From contig JAYESD010000001.1 of NCBI GenBank assembly GCA_036927565.1, forward strand, positions 10,354,001 through 10,418,000: DNA of 64,000 nt, written 5' to 3'. A program made the translations under genes and the position numbers. Source of the stretch: Tuctoria greenei. Lineage: Eukaryota > Streptophyta > Magnoliopsida > Poales > Poaceae. Under the pieces are notes generated by a model. The model was given only the letters and a program-made list of their open reading frames with translations, had not been told where the DNA came from and did not search any database. The number at the start of each line of letters is the position of its first letter. Within the stretch, counting starts at the first letter, position 1. Of this stretch, positions 1-11,139 are shown one piece after another.

Positions 1-775
1 TCCTGCCTCATTCCAGAATAAGGGTGTCCTACACTTCCTCCCATAAAGCGCTTCATATGGTGACATTTTCAAGCTTGCTTGGTAACTATTGTTGTATGAA
101 AATTCTGCGTATGGCAAGCTTTTATCCCAACTTTTCCCATGCTTTAATGCACAAGCTCTTAACATGTCCTCCAAAATCTGATTGGTCCTCTCGGTTTGTC
201 CGTCCGTTTGAGGATGATATGCTGAACTAAAATTCAACCTCGTTCCCAAAGCTTCACGCAATTTTTGCCAAAATCTGGAGGTAAATTGAGAACCTCTATC
301 CGAGACTATCTTCTTAGGGACTCCATGTCGACACACAATATGCTCCATGTATATTTTGTCCAATCGTGCAGCTGTATACTTGGTCTTCACAGGGACAAAA
401 TGAGCTGACTTGGTTAAGCGATCCACAATTACCCAAATTGAGTACGCGGTAACCCAACTATGAAGTCCATACCAATTTCTTCTCACTTCCATTCTGAAAT
501 CTTCAACGGTTGCAATAATCCGGCTGGCCTTTGATGTTCCGCCTTGACTCGTTGACACACATCACACAATGCAACATATTCGGCTATATCCTTTTTCATG
601 CTATCCCACCAATAGCAAGCCATCAAGTCCTTGTACATCTTCGTACATCCGGGTGAATCGAGTAAGGCGAGTCATGTGCCTCCTTTAATATTGTCTCCCG
701 AATATGTTTTACATTAGGCACAACGATTCTCTTTCCAAGCCATAAGGTACCATATTCGTCTTCATCAAATCTGAA
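1..775 (-). pseudogene. Integrase remnant of element A
   Basis: Minus-strand translation gives scattered integrase blocks in different frames: a zinc-finger piece ending LCDVCQRV, and a core with VSDRGSQF followed by SSAYHPQTDGQTER. These are the typical gypsy second Asp and the region before the catalytic Glu. No open frame spans it. It directly follows the stop that ends the RT-RNase H frame at 776-778, and reading continues past that stop into FDEDEYGTLW, so the stop is a break within one polyprotein. The rest of the integrase lies off the window. Confidence 0.8.
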
Positions 776-2794
776 TTATCTCCCTTCTTCGGTCCTTTCC
801 TGGATTTCATTGATCTCTTCATCTGCGGTTTGGGCCTCTCGAATTTCTTGCTCCAAGGTTGGGTTTAACTCCATCATCTCCATCTCATTTACAAACCCGA
901 GGTTCAACCGTTCAAACTCCTTACATAACTCGAATGGTAACTCTCGAACCGTGAGTTGATGACTTACTCCTTTTCTACTCAAAGCATCGGCCACTACATT
1001 GGCTTTTCCCGGATGATAGTTGATCCCCAAATCATAATCTTTGATGAGCTCCAACCATCTTCGTTGCCTCAAGTTCAGATCCGTTTGTGTGAAAATATAC
1101 TTCAAACTCTTATGATCCGTGTGAATTTCACACCTATGTCCAAGAATATAGTGTCTCCAAATCTTCAATGTGTGTACCACGGCTGCTAGTTCAAGATCAT
1201 GCGTGGGGTAATTCTGCTCATGTTTCTTCAATTGTCTTGATGCATAGGCAACCACTTGACCTTCTTGCATAAGCACGCATCCGAGTCCTTGTCTTGATGC
1301 GTCACAATAAATATCAAAACTCTTGCTTACATCCGGCAATACCAAAACTGGGGTTGTTGTTAACCTCTTCTTCAACTCCTCAAAACTGTTTTGACAAGCT
1401 TCAGTCCATTGGAACGCCTTTCCCTTCATTAGCAACTCCGTCATAGGCTTGGATATCTTGGAAAAATCCTTGATAAACCGACGGTAATATCCAGCCATCC
1501 CAAGAAAACTCCTTATTTCCTTGACGTTTTGCGGTGGTTCCCACTTCAACACATCTCTTACTTTTCCGGGGTCAACCGGTACTCCTCCTCCTGAGATTAT
1601 ATGACCCAAGAATGGCACCTCTTTCAACCAAAACTGACACTTGTTGAACTTGGCATACAATCGATGCTCCCTCAATTTTTGCAACGTAAGCCTCAAGTGT
1701 TCCTCGTGTTCCTTCTCATCCTTCGAGTAGATCATAATGTCATCAATAAACACCACAACGAACTTGTCCAAGTACTCCATGAAGACTTTATTCATGAGGT
1801 ACATAAAGTAGGCAGGCGCATTTGTCAATCCAAAAGACATCACAGTGTACTCATAAGATCCATACCGTGTCTTAAAAGTTGTCTTGGGTATGTCCGATGG
1901 TCTAATCTTCATTTGAAAGTAACCTGACCTCAAATCAATCTTGGAAAACACACAGGCACCTTTCATCTGATCAAACAAATCCTCTATACGGGGTAAGGTA
2001 TACTTGTTCTTTATTGTTACCTCATTGAGAGCTCGGTAATCCACACACATCCTTTGGGATCTATCCTTCTTGTCCACGAATAGAACGGGCGCTCCCCAAG
2101 GTGAAGAGCTAGGGCGAATAAAACCCTTATCTAATTGCTCTTGAATTTGTTTCTTGAGCTCCGCTAATTCCATAGGAGGCATCCTATACGGCCTCTTAGC
2201 TATAGGTGCAGTTCTAGGTATTAAATCAATAACAAACTCAATGTCTCGATCGGGTGGCATACCTGGCAACTCGTCCGGAAAAACATCCAAAAATTCACAC
2301 ACTACTGAAATCTCCTCGATTGCGGCACCGTCCATATGATTCAATTCCAATTGCTTCGGTGCGGTTTGAGATGCTTCAAATTCTATGGTGATCCCTTCTT
2401 CATTGGTCAACTTCACTGTCTTCGTGGCACACTCAATAACTCCATTGTGCTTCCTCAACCAGTCCATACCAAGTATAATATCCAACCCTTGAGAATCTAA
2501 AACAATGAGGTTGGCGGAGAAGTCTACCCCCCATATTCTAAGGCTTACTTTTGGACATACTATATTTGTCCTCATCTCTCCTCCAGGAGACTTAACCAAT
2601 AGAGTAAACTTCATATGAGAGATAGGCAAACTATACTTGGCAACATAATTCGATGCAATGAATGAATGCGATGCTCCAGAATCAAATAACATAGTCGCGG
2701 GGTTAGAGTTGGCGAGAAACATACCGATGACCACGTCATCCGCTTGTTGAGCATCCTCCGTAGAGACATGGTTCACGTTGCCACGAGCAAAATT
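776..2794 (-). pseudogene. Protease-RT-RNase H of element A
   Basis: A 666-codon open stretch begins at Met 2776, but the frame extends upstream to the amber codon 2795-2797. In order it holds an aspartic protease (FDSGASHSF, about residues 31-39), a gypsy reverse transcriptase (motif around VDYRALNEVT, then FIDDIMIYSK as the YxDD box near residues 340-355), and an RNase H beginning IYCDASRQGLGCVL and containing IHTDHKSLKYI. The segment ends at TAA 776-778, after which integrase sequence continues in the same frame. It is the enzymatic core of the retrotransposon. The RT core looks intact, but the polyprotein is cut at both ends. Confidence 0.9.
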
Positions 2795-3945
2795 CTACTG
2801 TCCATGGCTTCCTTGTGGCTGTCCTCCATTAGGTCTTGGGTTTTGCCTCGATGCATTGCTTCCTTGACCAAGGCCCGACTTAGGACATTGATGCGCAAAG
2901 TGTCCAGCTTCTCCACAAGTATAACACTTCTTAACCCCACCAGAATTGTCGGGACGAGCTTGGTTTTGAGCATTGGCTCCAGGAAAATCAGCACGAGATG
3001 CATAAGGCATTGGAGGCCTAGGTGCTTGCATAACAGAGCGCTGCTGCACAAACTGAGTTGGGCGTGGTGCATAACCAGGGCGCTGAGCAGGAATAGAGGA
3101 GCTGTAATGAGGCGCATTGGGCGGCGCAAAGCGAGGGCGCACATACTTCCTTGTTGCTGTCCTTGATATGGGGCCTTCCTCTTGATTTCTTGCTCCATCT
3201 CACGGATCTTGTTCTCAACCACAATTGCTTTGTCCACAAGCTTATGGAAATTGACATAATCACAGTTGAGCAATTGCACTTGGATCGTATTGTTCAATTC
3301 CCTCATGAACAAGTATTGCTTCCGGCTATCCCGGCTAACATCCTCAGGCGCATATCTTGAGAGTTGAGTGAACTTATTGAGATATTCACTCATGCTTGAT
3401 TTTCCTTGTCTCAAGTTCTCAAATTCTTGCCTCTTCAAGATCATAACACCTTCCGGCACATAATGAGAACGGAAACTCTCCTTGAATTCCGCCCAGGTAA
3501 TTCTCTCTTGGTTCTCATGAGCATTGCAATAAGAATCCCACCAATCTGCAGCTGCTCCAACGAGTTGATGAGAAGCAAATAGCACCTTCTCCCGGTCACT
3601 GCATTGGACAATGGCTAGCTTCTTCTCCACGGACTTGAGCCAATCACACGCATCCATAGGGTCTGCGGCTTGAGCAAAGGTTGGTGGCCTAGTCCTCATA
3701 AACTCTCCCAATCGGTTATGAGGAGGTGGGGGTGGCAGTGGAGGCATGTGGGGCTGATTGTTGATATTGCCAGCCTGCAGCTGTCCCATAGTCTGTATCA
3801 TGGTCTGCATGAGCTGGTTTTGCATGGCCAATAGATGCTCGATGTTGATAGCTCCCTGAGTAGATCCTTGTCCGATGTTGTTCTGAGGTACTCCATTGTT
3901 CTCCTCCTCATTATTGCCATCCCTCTGGTTGCGAGTCCTCACCAT
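2795..3945 (-). pseudogene. Gag of element A, frameshifted
   Basis: Gag starts at Met 3945 (MVRTRNQRDGNNEEENN) about 255 bases downstream of the primer site. The first frame carries the capsid-like region (WAEFKESFRSHYVPEGV, then a Leu/Arg-rich stretch). Near 3145 the reading frame shifts, and the C-terminal part continues as RPRFAPPNAPHYSS with the nucleocapsid knuckle CYTCGEAGHFAHQC (CX2CX4HX4C). The second frame ends at TAG 2795-2797, beyond which protease sequence follows in the same frame. The original frame runs on as an unrelated Leu-rich tail and should not be annotated as protein. Confidence 0.85.
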
Positions 3946-4200
3946 CTGAACAAAAGCAGTAGGTAAGAATTAGAAAACGTCCCCAACTATATGCATCAAG
4001 GGATATGAAGCTAACCAACTAGCTACACTAGCCTAGGTGGACATGGCAATGCTAAAGCATCCCAAAATCCTCTATTAAGCACACAAGCAACCAATATATA
4101 TAGCAAACAGCACTCCAAGCAAAAACACATCGATTCCTGAGTGCTCCTATGTGTCCTAAAGTGTCCATTCTATCTAGGCTGCATCCTACGGTCAACCTGT
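3946..4200 (-). other. 5' leader of element A
   Basis: Untranslated leader between the primer binding site and the gag start. I see no ORF or structured motif of note. Confidence 0.6.
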
Positions 4201-4213
4201 GGCTCTGATACCA
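4201..4213 (-). other. Primer binding site of element A
   Basis: On the minus strand this reads TGGTATCAGAGCC, complementary to the 3' end of plant initiator tRNA-Met. It lies three bases inside the LTR end at 4217. It fixes both the element's orientation and the LTR edge. Confidence 0.9.
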
Positions 4214-6045
4214 ATCTGTGATGCCCGGTTCCAAAAACTGAACCAAGCTAACGCATATGTGTGCCCAGGATGTTCAACACACATACACGAGTGCAATCAC
4301 AAAAGAGTATACAGAAAATTACCACAGAACAAGATTAATTATCAGATTTATTACACAAACCATATCATCCTCGAATACAAGCTCTAATGAATATTAATGA
4401 CAAGTTCAACTAATGCAGCGGAAATAAACTAATTAAGCAACTAAAGCAACTATGCAGCATAAGCGACGGGGTATATATGCGCAGCTCCAATCAACACCAC
4501 AGGCAAAGCTGACGGTAGACACGGCCTAGAACTCCGCATTATCGCCATTAAACTCCCAATCCTAACCTGCAACTGTTGGGGTGGGGGATTGCAAGAGTGA
4601 GTACATGTCGTACTCAGCAAGTGTGGAAAGTATGACATGTGGCTGATTCAAATGACGACAATAATAATGGCAAAGTGCTGAAAAGTACAGTAAAACATTT
4701 GAAAAGCAATATATCATATTATGTGAAGTAAACCCATCATAAACCATGTAACCATAATAATACCAGTCCATAAATCACCATTACCAATAACCATAATCAA
4801 TGTCATAAACTATAATTCCATCCATAACCATAACCATAACCATAATATCAACCATAACCATTACGAAACCATAACCATCCCAAAGTCCAATTTCCCTCTA
4901 ATCATGGAAGTTGTCCAGGTGCTCATAACCGGGAGCACGGCTATCATGATAGTTTTATTTAACACTCTGCAGAGTTTGTACCTCTTTACCCACGTGTTCG
5001 TGATTTCATCACCTTTCAGCGACTAAGAACCTCCCTTATGCCCATGACCCGTCGGTCACATTACACACTTCCGTTGGTGTGTGGCCAAGAGATCACAAAA
5101 TAGCCTTTACAAAGGGATTACTAGCCTATTTAGACCCCACTGAGGTTTCACCGGTGGCGATGCCTCCAACTGAGCACATCTTCAACCAAGGGCCCCCTCT
5201 TGAGCCATTCGGATCCCAGGGTAGTCCCACCAATCATCAACAAACCCAATCCAACTACCCCTTCCCCGAGCATCCACAATGGTCCAAACAGCACTAGCAA
5301 AGCCCTAATTAATCAGCTACGCCGCACCCATACTTGGCCTCGTGGTGGCACTGTAGTCCTGGCTTATTCTCGCATGAACCGATCCTTAGATCTAAAGCAA
5401 GCAACCCACCATAACATCCAACCCATCCACATACCAGGCTTGCTTAGATCACCCATTATCATATCATATTTAACCACTTCATGTTAACCATAATCTCATC
5501 CATGCATAATTAAATTGAGTGGTATAGTTATTCCCATCCCAGTTGATTAAGCGAAGCAAAAAGGTGAAAAGTCCATCCCGACGCTCTACCATAAATTCTA
5601 GGTGACAAGGGTGGTTTAGCAAGTCTAGTAAACTTCCTACCATAGGGTTCCCATCAAATTGACATAGCATGCAGTTTTACAAACAAAACATTTATTTTAA
5701 AAACAGGATCAATATGCTTCAAGGACACTTGCCTTGCTCTTGCTGTTGATTAGGGTCAAAGCCTTCAAACTCTTGATGTTGTAGATCCTCCGTGGCACTC
5801 TCTAGCGCAAATCCGTCTAATCCACACAATAAACATACAAGACAAGAAACACAATCAAAGAGTGCACAGATATTACTCAATATGACATGACATGCATGAT
5901 TGATGCAAATGCAAGGTAGAACTTGTTACTAGATTGCTTTTAATGATCACTAACCAGCTCTAATCGATTTTAACAAGTTTATACAGGTTTGGGGTCGATT
6001 AGATCAAATTTTAGAATTAATTCAACACAATTTAACCAGAAAGAT

Positions 6046-6929
6046 CGGACTAGTCCGCTAGGGACCGGACAAATCCGCACTTGACGAGATCAGCAGATTA
6101 GGGTTTTCTAGATCGACGTGAATTTGGAGATTAGGGGTTGAATTCACGTAAGGAAAAGAGAATAGAAGGTATACCAGGTGTTTAGAACTCCAATGAACCA
6201 AGAAACTTGGAGGTAACACTTGGATCTTGATGATCTAAGGTTTGTGATGAACTTGGAGATGAATTGGTGGTGAAGGACGAAACTTGGTGGAGATCTTGAT
6301 CCTCCTTCGTTTCCTCCTCTTCTTCCTCTTGCTTGGGATCTTCTCCTCCCTCCTTGATGGTGGCTCCCCACGAACTAGGGTTTGGGTGGGTGGAAAAGTG
6401 GTAAATAGATGTCAAACCAAGGGGTTGGGCTATTTATATAGAGGTGGAGGCTAGTGTTAGATGGATTTCGAGTTTTGGGATGAGTAGAGGCCGGTTTAGA
6501 GTCCCACATGGGCTCTAAAAGAGTTAGAACGACGTCCCTAGGCCCACTTAACGTGAAACCCAAGAAACAAGTCGTAAAACAAAAGATCAACTCGGAGTCG
6601 CGAAATATCGGACAAGTCCGGACAGGACCGGACTAGTCCGAAGTCGTCCAGAGAGAAAATCGGACAAGTCTGGCCAAAAATCGGACAAGTCCGAATTTGA
6701 ACAGAGAGGAAAAACGGACAAGTCCGCCGGAACACCGGACTAGTCCGGAAAAGTCCAGGGACTTAGCAAATTTTCAAGGATTCATGGAATATCGGACTAG
6801 TCCGCACAAAATCGGACAAGCCCGAAAGTTTCCAGAGCCAAAATCGGACTAGTCCGCAGCAAAAACGGACAAGTCCGTTTTTAGTCAGAGAAAAATCGGA
6901 CTAGTCCTCAGTAAAATCGGACTAGTCCG
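6046..6929. repeat. Array of CGGACTAGTCCG palindromes in LTR
   Basis: The perfect 12-base palindrome CGGACTAGTCCG occurs six times (6046, 6629, 6736, 6792, 6844, 6918). The near-palindrome CGGACAAGTCCG occurs four times (6609, 6682, 6715, 6866). Several one- or two-base variants are present. Most lie at 6609-6929, in U3 immediately upstream of the TATA box, spaced about 20-60 bases apart in otherwise non-repeated sequence. This is an interspersed motif array rather than a simple tandem repeat, and is likely a set of binding sites. Confidence 0.85.
6431..6440 (-). promoter_or_regulatory. TATA box of element A LTR
   Basis: The minus strand reads CTATATAAATAGCCC here, a classic plant TATA box, about 640 bases inside the LTR start. 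It lies just downstream (on the element's strand) of the palindrome array at 6609-6929. Confidence 0.6.
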
Positions 6930-7078
6930 CACTTTCGTGCGTTTTAAGTGCGGTTTTGCTCCAAATCAATTTTAAATGCTCCGAATCAATTTTAAACTCG
7001 TTCCTCTTGTTGTGGGCTAATGTTAAACATGTATATGAGTGCATGTAGGGCATGATGAATGAAAATGAGGGTGTTACA

Positions 7079-8018
7079 ACGAAGCCTGGGGACGTTTTTA
7101 TACCGGGAGGCTAGGGCACCGCTAGGGCCGGCGCCGGAGTGCGTGCGCGCGGGACTCGGCGCGAGCGGGCGCTCGGGGTCGGGTGGGATTCGCGCTGGCG
7201 TGGGGCCAGGTGCGGTTGGCGCGGGGCGCTGGTGGGAGCGCGTGCGTCGGGGTGGGCGCGGGAATCGGGGGGGGGGGGGGGGGGGGGGCTGGCGCGGGTG
7301 CGCGCGCTGCGCGGGAGGCGGCGAGAATCGGCGCGGCGGGAGGCGCGTACGGGCTACGGGGTCAGCCGAGCGAGCGGGGTCCGGGCGAGCGGTGTCAGCA
7401 TGGTGGGGCGGTGCATCGGGGCGAGCGGCGGGGTGGGGCCGGGCTGCGCTGCCGTGGGAGGCGCGAGCGGTGCGGCAGGCGGGGCCTAGGCGCCTCGGGC
7501 GTAGGAGGCGCGGCGCGGGGGCCAAGGCGGCGGGGCGCAGCGTGGGAGGGCGGCGCGGGGTGGGACCCGGGCGGCGGGCACGTGGCCTGGCGCGGCGTGG
7601 GAGCCAGCGGGGATCGGGGCCGGCTGGCTAGGCTGGCTCGGCCGCCTGGCCAGCTGTCCTTTTTTTTCTCTTTTTTTCTTTTCCTTTTATTATCTATATT
7701 TTTTATATATTATTATTATATTATTATTTATATTTTATTATTTTTATTTATCTTATTTATTTTATTCATTTACTTTTTATATATATTTCTTATTATTATA
7801 TATATATTATTTATTTATATCTTTTATATATTTTTTTATTATTATAATTTTTATACTTATTCCCTATTACAAGTTTTAGGCTATAATTATTATTTTCTAT
7901 TTCTTCTTTTGCTACACATATATGTATGTTTTATCCTTTTATTATCTTTTTTTTTCCTACTAATGTTTAATGCATGATCATGTATGCAATGCAGGATGCG
8001 AAAATTGAGGGTGTTACA
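7079..8018 (-). repeat. Partial LTR of a second gypsy element (B)
   Basis: The right end, GAGGGTGTTACA at 8007-8018, has the same terminal motif and similar flanking text (AATGTTTAATGCATGATCATG) as the end of LTR A at 7078. On the minus strand this would be a U3 start; its other end is cut at 7079 by element A, next to a possible TATAAAAACG promoter near 7090-7100. Composition is extreme: 7080-7650 is very G+C-rich and 7660-7960 almost pure A+T. The right flank (8019 onward) is Sirevirus LTR, so B sits in the Sirevirus. The nested reading is inference, because the left halves are off the window. Confidence 0.6.
7267..7288 (+). repeat. Run of 22 G
   Basis: An uninterrupted G homopolymer inside the G+C-rich part of the gypsy LTR. 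It could form a G-quadruplex, and its exact length may be unreliable in the assembly. Confidence 0.9.
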
Positions 8019-8627
8019 CACTTCATCCAGATTGGTCCAGAAATAATGCTTACTGGAGTGATTGACCGATGTGTTATAGTTGTACATCTGATGGTCCGGT
8101 GTTACACTTGGTCCAGGGTAATTGCTTACTGGAATTGTCGACCGATGTAACACTTTCTTCATCATCGGATGATCCGGTGAGTACTCAGTTCTGAGGTCCT
8201 TTTCTTCTGTTAAACCAACCCGACTGATGTATTGTTTTCTGGAAACATCGGTTGATCCTGTGAGTTGATTTTGTCTGCGTCGAGTGGTTCTAAGTGATAC
8301 TTTTGGAATTTGCTCGAGTGAACTCTTATACATTGGTTTGAAATATTCTTCTGATGATTACCAAGTCTTGGGTGTTGTAAATTTTCATGGAATAACTTTG
8401 ACATATGAGCTTTTTCTTTTTAGTCTTCATAAAAATCGATTGACCTCGTGAAATAGTTTGTTTAGGGGTCTCCAATTATATCCAATGAGCAATAGATGAT
8501 ATACATATAAAGTTCATTAAGTGTGATGAGTGATATGAGAGACCTTGCATCCACAAACTTATTAGTAATATCCAATGGTTGTCATTAATCACGGAAACTA
8601 TACCTCATGGGGGCCTAGATGCTTTCA
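8019..8627 (-). repeat. Partial 3' LTR of the Sirevirus
   Basis: The sequence from CTTCATCCAGATTGG to GATGCTTTCA matches 31434-32111 of the 5' LTR almost throughout. It ends TTTCA at 8627, followed by the polypurine tract on the minus strand. The left part is displaced by insertion B at 8018/8019. The long (AT)n(AG)n tract of the 5' LTR is absent here. Confidence 0.9.
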
Positions 8628-8641
8628 ATCTCCCCCTTTTT
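8628..8641 (-). other. Polypurine tract of the Sirevirus
   Basis: The minus strand reads AAAAAGGGGGAGAT directly before the 3' LTR start TGAAAGCATC. This is the plus-strand priming site of reverse transcription. Confidence 0.85.
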
Positions 8642-8970
8642 GGTGATTGATGACAACACAACGAGTAAAGCATAATAGTAATGAAATCGAGAATACGATA
8701 CTCAAAAGGATATGCAATAAGTACAAAATTTTGCACATTAAACTTGAAGGCTCAAAAACGATCAATAAAGCATAAGAGAATTAAGAGGCACATGAATACT
8801 CAATGAATAGCAAAAGAGTAGCAAATCACCAAATTACAAAAGATAGCAAATCTCCCAAGCTCCCAAAAAGATATACCCCCTACAACTAGGACTCCCCCTC
8901 GGACTAAGCTATCCCCCCCTGACTCTTCTCCCCCTTTGGCATCAAGACACCAAAAAGGGAAGCCGAGTGC
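8642..8970 (-). other. Spacer with multiple purine-rich tracts
   Basis: Non-coding stretch between the envelope-like ORF and the polypurine tract. On the minus strand it contains several A/G tracts (for example around 8876-8942: CCAAAGGGGGAGAAG, then GGGGGGGATAG, then GAGGGGGAGTCC). Repeated polypurine-like boxes upstream of the 3' LTR are a known Sirevirus feature. Confidence 0.65.
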
Positions 8971-11139
8971 CTAAGGATCCTGAGCGCTAGGGGCGATGAC
9001 GAACTGGTCGCCGTCGGGGGTGCTGTCGTCGGAGCTGCTGCCTGCTGCTGCTGAAGCTGGAGTGGAGGGGACCGATGTTGCGGGAGCTGCTGTCGGTGCC
9101 TGTTGAGTCTGGACTACAGGTAGTGGGGCACTGACAACGGACGCCGGAGTCTGCTGGAAGAGTGTCGAAGCCGGCAAGGGAGAGTGAATGGGTGCGCCTG
9201 GAGCAAGCAGTGGTGACATACTGATCGTCGGAATCGGCGTGGTCGGCACTGGTGCTGAGACTGGAGCCAGGACAGGCGGACCTGGAGCTAGACCCGGAAG
9301 CTGAGAGGACAGGGAAATCCCGGTCTGAGTGTAGAGGTTGGTGATCAACCCCAGGATACCCATCATGGCCTGTTGCGTCTGCTGCTGCTGGTCAAGAGAA
9401 CGCTGGTGCATCTGATCAATCAGTCCAGTGAGCCTGTCAGTGTCCTCTCGCCTCTCGCGGGCAATCTGACGCTGCATCTCCTGATGCTGCTACTGGAGCT
9501 CCAAGAGACGCGCAGCCTGCTCAGCTCTGGCCTGCTCAGCTGCAAGCTGATCTAGTCGCTGCTGCTCAACCATATGATGAAGTAGAGAGGTAAGCTCGGA
9601 CGACTGAGAGATATGTGCCTCTGGCACCGGAGGTGGAGTAGGAGGTGGTGCAGTCGAGCCTCCTGCCTCCGCGTCGTGCTGCTTGAGTGAGGGAGGAGGT
9701 GGGAAGTACTCCTCGACACTGTCACTGGTGTCACTCTCTGACCAAATGTGCTGTAGATCCCCACCCTGAGCCTCAGCCTGTGCTAGGATCTCATCCTCCT
9801 TCTCCAGATCTGACCAATCTTCCTCAGATAGACGAGCACGGACCTGACGCTCAACTGGACAGCCAAGGCGGCAGTCTCCAGGAGCTGGAGCACGGTAGTG
9901 TCCGAACTGTGTGACGCTCTCGTCAGTGAGACTGTCACGCACAGCGGACCCCTCTGGAGCTATCAAGTAGAGGAGGTGACCGATCCAGTGGCCAAACACA
10001 AGTTGCCTCATCATCCCAACTCCATCAGTAATGACGTCCTCCATCTCACAAATAAGGATATCAACAATGTCGAACTCCATCCCGTTCATGACATAGAACA
10101 AGAGGGTCTGCTGCAAACTGGTGAACCCCTCAAGGTATCTGGACCTCGGCAGAAGTGTGTGGCGCAAGGCAAGGTGCATAGTGTGCACAGCTGGAGTGAG
10201 TAGAGCCGGTACCCTCGGCTGGTCAGGAGAGAAGGGTTGAGCAAACAGTGATCGTATCTCCTCAAAAGGTGGTGCCACACCTCCAGTGAGCGGCCTCCTC
10301 GGTGGGTCAGCCTGTCCATATACTCTCTCGTGTAGGCATGTGTCGTGAAGATCCATGCCTAGCAGCTGTCCCAAGGTCTAACGAGTCATATGGTGATGCT
10401 GGCCCATGAACATGAAGTCAATGGATCTGCGGCCCTTAGAAACGTAGAGTGTGGCATAGAATACTCGGACCCAGTCCTCCATGAAGGCACCCTGCTGGTA
10501 AGACATCAGCTCCACTAGCCCTCTGTACCACTCAAAGTAAGGGCGTATCTCAGTCCCGGCTGCAAGTGCGAGCTGATCCCAGTCAAGAAAGTTATGCTGG
10601 AAGAGCTTATGGCCCCGACGTCTGTAAGTCTCGTACAGCGACACCTGTGTCAGGGTCCAGAAGCGGCTATTCACAAGTGACTCTCTGGGCTGCGGGAACC
10701 ACTCCTCAAGCAGAATACTCCATCTGAGCTTCCTGAGCTACTTGGCCTTCAACTTCCTGTAGTCTGTCAGGCGGACACCCTCACCAACTCGGACATTGGT
10801 GTCCATCTCATAGACGGCTCTCTGGGCCGCCCTGTCCTCCCAAAGGTCAGCTGCAGAGGGTTTCGGTCTCGGGGCTGCAACTGGATGACCCCCACGGGTC
10901 CTTACTGAGCGCTGGCGAACAAGTGGCACTTTAGGCTCCTCTTCCTCCTCTGTCTCCTCAGGCACCGGAGGCTGCCTCTGTCGGGCCTCCTGGATCATCA
11001 GCAATCCTCCTCGGTCGCGCTCTCGCTCCTCAGCGGCGCGAGCGACCATCAAAACTTTCTTCTCCTCCTTCGACAGCTTCTGCTTCTTAGCTGTCGGCTC
11101 TTCAATAGCTTTGCCCTTTTCCTTCTTGTCATGACCCAT
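8971..11139 (-). pseudogene. Envelope-like ORF of the Sirevirus, three amber stops
   Basis: One reading frame runs from Met 11139 (MGHDKKEKGKAIEEP, a Lys-rich start) to TAG 8971-8973. It is interrupted only by TAG at 10738-10740, 10378-10380 and 9490-9492. Features in order: a basic, charged N-terminus; a central part with FDIVDILICEMEDVI and FGHWIGHLLYLI; an acidic and proline-rich section (EEYFPPPPS); a Gln/Glu/Arg-rich probable coiled coil; and a Pro/Ala/Ser-rich tail. It sits between RNase H and the 3' LTR, where Sireviruses carry their envelope-like gene. No clear signal peptide or transmembrane anchor is visible. Upstream, the same frame is open to 11592 but low-complexity, probably leader. 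Confidence 0.75.

Larger units (their letters stand above)
1..7078 (-). mobile_element. Ty3/gypsy element A (Tekay/Del-like), 3' end off window
   Basis: This LTR retrotransposon is read on the minus strand. Going from high to low coordinates it shows an LTR (4217-7078), a tRNA-iMet-type primer site (4201-4213), gag with a CCHC knuckle, an aspartic protease, reverse transcriptase, RNase H and the catalytic part of an integrase. The domain order (integrase last), long LTR and primer site fit the Tekay/Del chromoviruses; the chromodomain and second LTR would lie before position 1. Gag, the gag-pol junction, the end of RNase H and the integrase are all broken, so it is dead. It seems to be inserted in another gypsy LTR (7079-8018). 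Lineage is inferred from domain similarity. Confidence 0.9.
4217..7078 (-). repeat. 5' LTR of element A
   Basis: The plus strand starts TGTGATGCCCGG and ends GAGGGTGTTACA, that is TGTAACACCC...GGGCATCACA on the element's strand, the usual gypsy LTR ends. Length is 2862 bases. A TATA box (6431-6440, minus strand) puts U3 at about 6440-7078. The rest is R/U5 with short ORF shadows and a CCATAA-type short tandem stretch around 4825-4880. The second LTR is off the window, so divergence cannot be judged. Confidence 0.8.

Noticed and set aside
956..2339. Plus-strand ORFs of 60-110 codons
   Set aside because: They lie opposite the reverse transcriptase and RNase H frame, which has clear motifs.
4825..4880. 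CCATAA repeats as interstitial telomere
   Set aside because: The unit is not the plant telomere repeat (CCCTAAA), and the stretch is short.
6001..6930. CRISPR-like array of CGGACTAGTCCG units
   Set aside because: The repeats are 12 bases, spacing is irregular, the organism is a plant, and the sequence lies in an LTR U3.
7059..7977. Long Gly/Arg/Ala-rich ORFs on both strands in the G+C-rich region
   Set aside because: They arise from G+C-rich, triplet-biased sequence inside a gypsy LTR. They run across a 22-base G run and into pure A+T, and show no domain.
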